This document shows positions 8,390 through 13,821 of a stretch of 13,821 bases of DNA, in pieces. The translations under genes and the position numbers were made by a program. Under the pieces are notes generated by a model that did no database searches, was not told the origin of the DNA, and saw nothing but the letters and a program-made list of their open reading frames with translations. Source of the DNA: Rhizophlyctis rosea (Eukaryota > Chytridiomycota > Chytridiomycetes > Rhizophlyctidales > Rhizophlyctidaceae); NCBI GenBank assembly GCA_027596075.1, contig JADGJC010000622.1:1-13821 (forward strand), written 5' to 3'. The number at the start of each line of letters is the position of its first letter. Positions within the stretch are counted from its first letter, which is position 1.

Positions 8390-8761
8390 TATCGGTAGCG
8401 GCAGGGTGAAGGCGAAGGCGAAATGAAAGCATGGCCATAACTGGCATGGCTACCTATTTTGAGGTTGCTTGTAAACAGAACCTGTTACTCCTCCGCCAAT
8501 TACCTTGCTTGTCATCTATCACAGTCAGTGCACCGGATGCACTCACTATCGGGTGCGGGGGTCGTGTGTCTATTAGTCTGATGCCCACTCAACACGCGCG
8601 CACTACCACATCTCACATACACGCCCGTGGTTGCAAGAAGTGACTTTTGAACATAGACTGAAGCTCGACAGACAGCGTCAAACTGAACATAAACAACATA
8701 CAAGCAGCAAACCTGAACATATAGGTAGGATAGGCATTCCTAGCACATATCCCAAGCAGGC

Positions 8762-8769
8762 TTTAAAAG
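8762..8769 (+). promoter_or_regulatory. TATA-like box for the Munc13-like gene
   Basis: TTTAAAAG lies 47 bases before the start codon at 8817, which sits in the A-rich context GACAAAATGG. It is the best candidate core promoter element for this gene. Nothing else supports it. Confidence 0.3.
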
Positions 8770-8816
8770 CATATTCGCTCACTGTATTTGACTGGCACTA
8801 CCAACCAACAGACAAA

Positions 8817-11800
8817 ATGGCAACCGCAACAATATCAACAGCAGCCCTATCCCGCTCCCTCCACCGCCTAACCAAAAAACGCAACGAAACAGCCTCCCGC
8901 ACAAACGCAACAAATACCCACGATGTATACATGGCTACCCTCCGTGCCTGTCTCTTTCCCGTCCTGGCAGCTGGGACAGACTCGGGTCCCCGCGGTGCTC
9001 CTCTCCATCCACCGCCAGGCACTCCCATAGATCAGCGTGGGAAGCGCGACCACTTATTGGATGTGGCTTCAACTGGTCTCATGAAGGTCGGAGTATATGT
9101 CGCAAATGAGGAGGAACCAAAGGGTGGTATTGCAAAGGGTGATACTGTCGTGTTGTCTGTGCCGACGATGAGGCAGTTTAAGACGATTTTGGCGACCAAA
9201 TTGAAGTTCTTTGAGCCAATGCAGAAGGATCCCAAAATTGGTACTTTTTATAGAGCTGGTGGAAGGTGAGTAGTGCCAGCGAAGCTGGCTTGATAGGTGC
9301 GAAGCGCCGGGGGTGGGTGGGTGGGGTTGGGAGGCCACGCGCAGCATGACCATGGGCGTCAGCGAACGAAATGGAGCGCGCCAGCGCGACGTGAGCGATT
9401 TATCGCGAACGGATCGCGAGCGTAGCTCGCACAAGTGCGCGCATCGCACATTCTCCAAGCGTAAACGCAACACACTGAGTGAGCTTCAGCGAACAGCTCG
9501 CTAGCAAAGCTGGCACATGTGCGCGAAGCGCACAGTATACTGCCAGCAACAACAACCACTGAGCGAAAGTAACGCATGAGTAAGCAACAAACTAACGTCT
9601 AACCATCAAAGGCTACTCCGAGAACGCCTACAACAAGAAAGCACCATCCAACTCCTAGCAAACGTCAAAGATCTCCTCCTAGTATTCGGCGCCTACATCG
9701 ACAAAGAACTCCCCAAAGACCTCTCCCCAGCCGACCACGACAAAAATCTCTTCCTAACCGCCGAACTCTTCCTCTCAACCCTCCGCGAAGCCGTCCTAAA
9801 AGTCGAACCCTCCTCAACCATCCGCTCCCACCCCATCATAAACGAAAAAGAACAACTCAAACCAATCCTTGCCTCCTTCATCCGGAACGAAGCCGAAGTG
9901 ACAGGCGACTCCAACACGAGTCTATCAAATTGGGTTCGCGTGGTGTTTGAGATGGGGAAGCAGGATCATAACTTGGCGGTGGTGGAGACGCGGAAGGGAT
10001 GTAACAATAACGTCGCGTTTGCGGAACTGAAGGGTTATTTGGATTTGATTGCGCGGGATCAATGTCCTGGGTCGAGTCCGCAGGATTTCCAGAGTCAACA
10101 GGCGTATGAGGCGTGGAAGCGTGGGGAGACGAGTATTCTGTCGGGATTGATTAATGCGTTTATTGCGAGGGTGCCGAGTGCTGCGCATCATAGGGTGGGT
10201 AACAACGATCGATGTCAATTGCCATACCTTGCAGCCATACCCGTATTCCCTTATTCTAACCCTCCCACCCCGCAAAGGCGCACAACCTCCCCATCTTCGT
10301 CCCCCCCGACCCGCAATCCTACTACCGCATCCTCCTCGAAACCTGCCTAAAACACGACATCCAAACCTCGGCCAACGGCGAAGTAGCCCTCTCCAAGCTC
10401 TCCAAAGCCGTCCTCTCAGAATGCGCGCTACGGTGGCGGTTATCGAAGGAGTTCAAGGAGATTGCACTGCTGGATTTATTGGTTTCGAATTATAGGGTTG
10501 GAGCTACGCTTTTGAAGGATATTTTGCCGAAGTTTACGGAGGTTATGAAGTTGGGGGAGGTTAAGACGGCGGGGAGGGGGAGTGAGGGGTTTAGGGTCAG
10601 TGATGTGAGTATCAGGGGAAGGGTTTTTCTTTGAGCTGTGTGCGTGGACATCGAAGATGCGTCTCCACATTGAAGTGTTCTTTCATCAAGATGCCACCCA
10701 TGTGCCATCCCACCGAACCCTAACCAACTAATCCCACCCATCCCCTCCACAACCACCCAGCGCGACTACTACCTCCGCACCCTCGAAAGCCTCCGCACAG
10801 CCCTAATGTCCCGCATCCTCCGCATCCACGACCTAATCCGCACCTCCTCCGACCCAACCGCTACAAACGGCACCATGCTCTCAATCTGCTACTTCCTCCA
10901 ATCCATCCACTCCGACACGGCATTCTGCACCGCAAATCCCACTCTCGCAGGCCTCGACCACCTAGTCGACTCCGTTCGCGACGTCCTCCTCGAAGCCCTG
11001 AACGAACGATACCGCCTAGACTCTAACCGCGTCGCTCAAGCATTCTCCCGCGAAATCCTCCGTCTGACAACACTCGTGAAAGCAGTCAACCAACAACTTA
11101 ATAAATACCGATTGTTCTTTAAAGATGAGCTTTTTGGGAAGATTAGTGTTATGCTTGTTGCTGCGGAGACGTATATCAAGTATTTTTTCGCGGAGATGGA
11201 GAATATGAAGTATAGTTTGGGGGATGATTGGAATGTTGGGGAGATGTTGGAGCTTTATAGGACTGTTAGGGTTTTGAGGGATTTGTGTGAGGAGAGTGAT
11301 TTGGCGTGAGTATGCCTCGCTTTTGAGGGAGCGGGGAGGAGGGGTGTTTAGGAGTGTGTGATGGTTGAAGATTGGTTTGGAAGTTCTTTTGGAGGGGAGT
11401 GAGAGTTTTGGAATGAGCTCGGTTAGATGGCTGACCTTGCTTCATTGGTGCAATCATCCAGGGCGGTGAAGAACTTCGACGTCGAAAACTGGTTCGCGCC
11501 CTTCATCAAAGAATGGCTCACGCTCACGAACGAGAAGTGGGTGGAGTGGGTTAAATCTGCTGTTCAGGCCGAGACGGTACGTACCCCTGCAACATACATT
11601 CTATCATCTCCTCCCATCCTTTCCCCCAATCTCCACGCTCACATCACTAATTTGATTTGCTTCGCAATTAACAACAGTACCAACCCACCCTCCCACCAAC
11701 AATCATGGCCTCCTCGTCCGTCTTTGATCTCTTCACGTGTTTCAATTCGGGTCTGGAGTTCATTGAGAAGTTGGGGTGGAAGGATTCGAATAAGAAGGAT

Positions 11801-13455
11801 AAGTTGGTTAGGGATTTCATTAAGGTGAGGGAGTTTGGGATGGGCGTTCTGGGGTTGGTGGTTGGTGAAATTCGGTTCGGCTAATATTTTGATTTGTAGA
11901 TGATGAGTAAAGCTCTGCAAGAGTATGCTCATTTGATGTATAAGGAGTTTGAGGAGATTGAGAATAAGAACAGCAGTGAGATGGTTGAGTGGAGTTATGA
12001 GGTATGTGAAATGAACTCCTTAATCCAACGCATCTGGCATATACGAACATGAAGCATCCTCACCAACGCACAAACCTCCCCCAGTCCTGCATAAAACTAA
12101 ACAACATCCTAACCGCCCGCCAAAAACTCCGCGAAATCCTCGACAAACTAATCGACAGCGACGACCCTTCCTCCAATAAATACGATCCCACCGCCCCCCG
12201 CACCGAACCCGAAGTAGGCCGCGCCCTCCTCTACGTCAAAATCATCCGCGCCAATAACCTTCAAGCCTGCGATTGGACTACCTCTGATCCTTACGTCATT
12301 CTCTCGCATGAGGGGAACGAGCTGTACCGTACGCGTGTGATAGATAGGACGTTGGATCCCGTTTGGAACGAAACGTTCGAAATCGGATTACCCGATTCCC
12401 TACCGGACAACCAATCCTTCCTCGACCTTATCGTGATGGACAAGGACACGATTGGGAGTGACGATTTGTGTGGACGGGGCAATATTTTCTTGAGGGATAG
12501 TCTTTTTGAGGATTTTTTGAGTCATGATAAGGAGATTCTGTTGAAGCCGCAGGGGAAGGTTGTTGTTAGGGTTTGTCGGAGGGGGGAGATTGAGGATTGG
12601 TGGTGGTGGGTTAGGAAGGCGGAGGAGGGGTTGAGGTTTGTTGGGGAGGATTTGGGGAGGGTTTGGAGTGAGCAGGTTTGTTTTTGTTTTCCTTTTTTTT
12701 TGGGTTTTGTCGCTTCGTTTCGTATGCCATTGTACGTCTTTCGCTTACTTGCTCCCCTCTTTGTCCATCCCAAGATCTGCCGCACGGCTCGAACAACCTT
12801 CACACAACTCACATTCCCATCCAAAACAACGAACCTCCTCTCCCTCTCCGCCATCTCCTCCTCCCTAACATCCCTAACCACAAAACCCGACGCCCCCGTC
12901 CCACCCGAAGAAATCGAGCAGTCCCTCCTCCCCTTCCTAATGTACCTCGACCGACAATTCGGGCTATGGAACGAAACGCTCGATCGTTCTTTCAACGAAT
13001 GGGTCTCCGAAAGTCTCCCCACATCCGGTCGACGGAAACGCCGAAAGAAGCAAGGTTCAGTCTCCGATAGCGGTAGTGATGGTGTCTCCGCAACGGCCGG
13101 TGCAGTCGTACCATCGGGAGACCGCGAACCAACATTCGCAGTGAAAAAAGTCTACTACGATCTCTTATCCGTTATATACGAAATCCTGATCGGGTTTGGG
13201 TCGGAAGCTAAGGGGGGCAAAGAAGCGAAGAAAGCTACGGGCGTACACGGGAGCGCGGTTAGTAGTCCGTTGGATAGGGAGGTGGTGTTGAGTGGGGGGG
13301 AGAAGAGGGCGGTGAGGGTATATGATGTTTTGGTGGAGATGGTTAAGGGGGTTGTTGTTTGTGAGGAGGGGGGAGGGGGGTTTGAGGTTGGGGAGTGTGA
13401 GGGGGGAAAGTATGGGGATGTAAGGGCTGTTGTGGAGAAGTTGTTGAGGTGTTAG
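8817..13455 (+). CDS. Munc13-like (MUN/MHD) protein with C2 domain, complete, 9 exons, 1179 residues
   Basis: Predicted membrane-trafficking protein. Munc13 relatives prime SNAREs for vesicle fusion; the S. pombe relatives Ync13 and Git1 act in cytokinetic exocytosis and cAMP signalling respectively. Exons: 8817-9265, 9612-10194, 10278-10604, 10761-11305, 11462-11576, 11678-11824, 11900-12001, 12085-12675, 12775-13455. All phases agree. A helical N-terminal region leads to an MHD1-like segment (about 580-720, with WFAPFIKEWL and WVEWVKSA). A C2 domain follows (about 802-920), then an MHD2-like helix (about 1000-1035, LMYLDRQFGLWNETL), a basic patch (RRKRRKK, 1039-1045) and a Gly-rich tail. 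The C2 has the expected calcium-site acids: D819 and D824 (CDWTTSDPY), D875, D877 and D882/D883 (DKDTIGSDD). C2 between two MHD segments matches my recollection of fungal family members. Start chosen as the first ATG of the exon. Family call fairly sure; naming Ync13 or Git1 would be a guess. Confidence 0.85.
9266..9611 (+). repeat. Intron 1 of the Munc13-like gene: array of mini-hairpins
   Basis: At 346 bases this is the longest intron in the window. Short inverted repeats with tiny loops are packed into it: GCCAGC-GAA-GCTGGC (9275-9289), GGTGC-GAA-GCGCC (9296-9308, one G-T pair), TCGCGA arms (9403-9408/9414-9419), GCGAGC-GTA-GCTCGC (9416-9430), GTGCG...CGCAC (9435-9449) and TGTGCGC-GAA-GCGCACA (9518-9534). 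Three share the heptamer GCGAAGC. Donor GTGAGT and acceptor ATCAAAG join exons in phase (GGR|LLRER). Confidence 0.85.
12676..12774 (+). other. Stop-free 99-base intron in the Munc13-like gene
   Basis: GTTTGT...CCCAAG separates the C2-containing exon from the MHD2 exon. Its length is a multiple of three and the frame stays open through it, so reading through would insert 33 mostly hydrophobic or aromatic residues. The T-rich body, GT/AG ends and the sharp switch to C/A-rich sequence at the acceptor make me call it an intron rather than coding. Confidence 0.7.
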
Positions 13456-13678
13456 ATTGTGGGGGGTGGAGGGGAGGGGGGGAGTTTGAGGTCGGGATAG
13501 TAGGGGATTGTTGGGGTTGCGGTGATGCTGATACAGAGTTTAGGGGGATGTAGGAGAAGGAATAGTGAGGGTAGGGGTGTATCTATGTGTTTATTTTTCT
13601 GTTTCTGTTTGTAGTTTGTGGGTGTTTTAGGCTTGTATGTATGTAATATTGATTGGAGAAGAGAGGATAATGACTCAC
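13456..13678. other. 3' flank of the Munc13-like gene, converging with a minus-strand gene
   Basis: G-rich and then T-rich on the plus strand. No gene is certain. On the minus strand it follows a GTGAGT donor and contains an AATAAA (in the run at about 13590-13600), so it should hold an intron and possibly the 3' end of the gene entering from the right edge. I could not choose an acceptor. Confidence 0.4.
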
Positions 13679-13821
13679 GGGAATCTGATGATTGGGGATG
13701 ACTTCTCGAACTGGTTGGAATTGGTATCCTTTGGGATCTTTGGGCGTCAACGACGTTTCTATTATCTCTATCCTTCTCTCATTTACTGACTGCCCGCATA
13801 CTGCAGCGAACAAATGTCTTA
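13679..13821 (-). CDS. Partial exon of an unidentified gene
   Basis: The minus-strand frame is open from the window edge to an apparent donor (CCC followed by GTGAGT at 13678-13673). The peptide is well mixed in composition (…CGQSVNERRIEIIET…KGYQFQPVREVIPNHQIP) and looks like real coding sequence, unlike the shadow frames nearby. I do not recognise the family. It is convergent with the Munc13-like gene. Without the donor the same frame would run on as a low-complexity stretch to a stop near 13583. Confidence 0.4.

Larger units (their letters stand above)
7872..8816. other. Divergent intergenic promoter region between the PP2A and Munc13-like genes
   Basis: No convincing gene. It holds a TATA-like box for each flanking gene, a plus-strand TATAAAAAG (8019-8027) with no gene behind it, a perfect 12-base palindrome AGTCATATGACT (8284-8295), a strong hairpin (8357-8389) and GAAGGC triplet-like repeats near 8407-8420. 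ORFs at 7868-8248 (minus) and 8431-8643 (plus) have no recognisable domain and no conserved look. Confidence 0.6.

Noticed and set aside
8631..8816. In-frame extension upstream of the Munc13-like start
   Set aside because: The frame is open but has no ATG before 8817 apart from a non-ATG start, and the TATA-like box lies inside it.
11427..11828. Plus-strand ORF starting MADLASL
   Set aside because: It begins inside an intron and reads through the next intron; the spliced exon 11462-11576 explains the conserved part.
12522..13022. Minus-strand ORF of 166 codons
   Set aside because: Antisense to the C2 end, intron and MHD2 exon of the Munc13-like gene, crosses an intron, low-complexity composition.
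1..13821. tRNA, rRNA, CRISPR, transposase or reverse transcriptase genes
   Set aside because: No A/B boxes in tRNA spacing, no spaced repeat array and no transposon protein motifs seen on either strand.

Overview
The window is nuclear DNA from an intron-rich eukaryote, most likely a fungus. The proteins are typical eukaryotic families, introns are short (48-346 bases, GT...AG), TACTAAC-type branch sites are visible, and the right-hand gene has the MHD/C2/MHD layout of fungal Munc13 relatives. I could not fix the lineage. The intron density and an ANGEL-type nuclease would suit an early-diverging (chytrid-like) fungus, but that is inference. All gene models were built by hand by joining exons at GT/AG sites and checking phase and family alignment.

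Layout, left to right. (1) Positions 1-2937, minus strand: an ANGEL/CCR4-family (EEP) nuclease or cyclic phosphatase. It carries a long arginine/serine (RS) domain in front and an acidic tail that runs off the left edge. (2) Positions 2938-4346: no clear protein gene, but a CCAT microsatellite, a 171-base tandem duplication bearing TACTAAC/AG splice-like signals, and a run of adjacent perfect hairpins that may be a structured RNA. (3) Positions 4347-4724: a TATA-preceded plus-strand ORF made almost entirely of a 168-base tandem duplication, each copy with a perfect TGACGTCA site and nested 29-30 base subrepeats. (4) Positions 4898-7871, minus strand: a complete 12-exon gene for the PP2A scaffold (A) subunit, 583 residues, in near residue-for-residue register with human PR65. 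(5) Positions 7872-8816: a divergent promoter region with a TATA-like box for each neighbour and a strong hairpin. (6) Positions 8817-13455, plus strand: a complete 9-exon gene for a 1179-residue Munc13-like protein with a calcium-type C2 domain. Its first intron holds a dense array of mini-hairpins, several built on the sequence GCGAAGC. (7) Positions 13679-13821, minus strand: one apparent exon of a gene that continues off the right edge.

The genes are not an operon. Nuclease/phosphatase, PP2A scaffold and exocytosis factor are unrelated housekeeping functions.

The strongest unexplained signal is compositional. In both complete genes, on opposite strands, long exons start C/A-rich on the coding strand and end G/T-rich, and longer introns switch back. 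Leu codons change from CTC/CTA to TTG, Arg from CGC to AGG and Ser from TCC to AGT within a single exon. This sawtooth resets at introns and follows transcription direction, so it looks coupled to splicing or transcription rather than to protein sequence.
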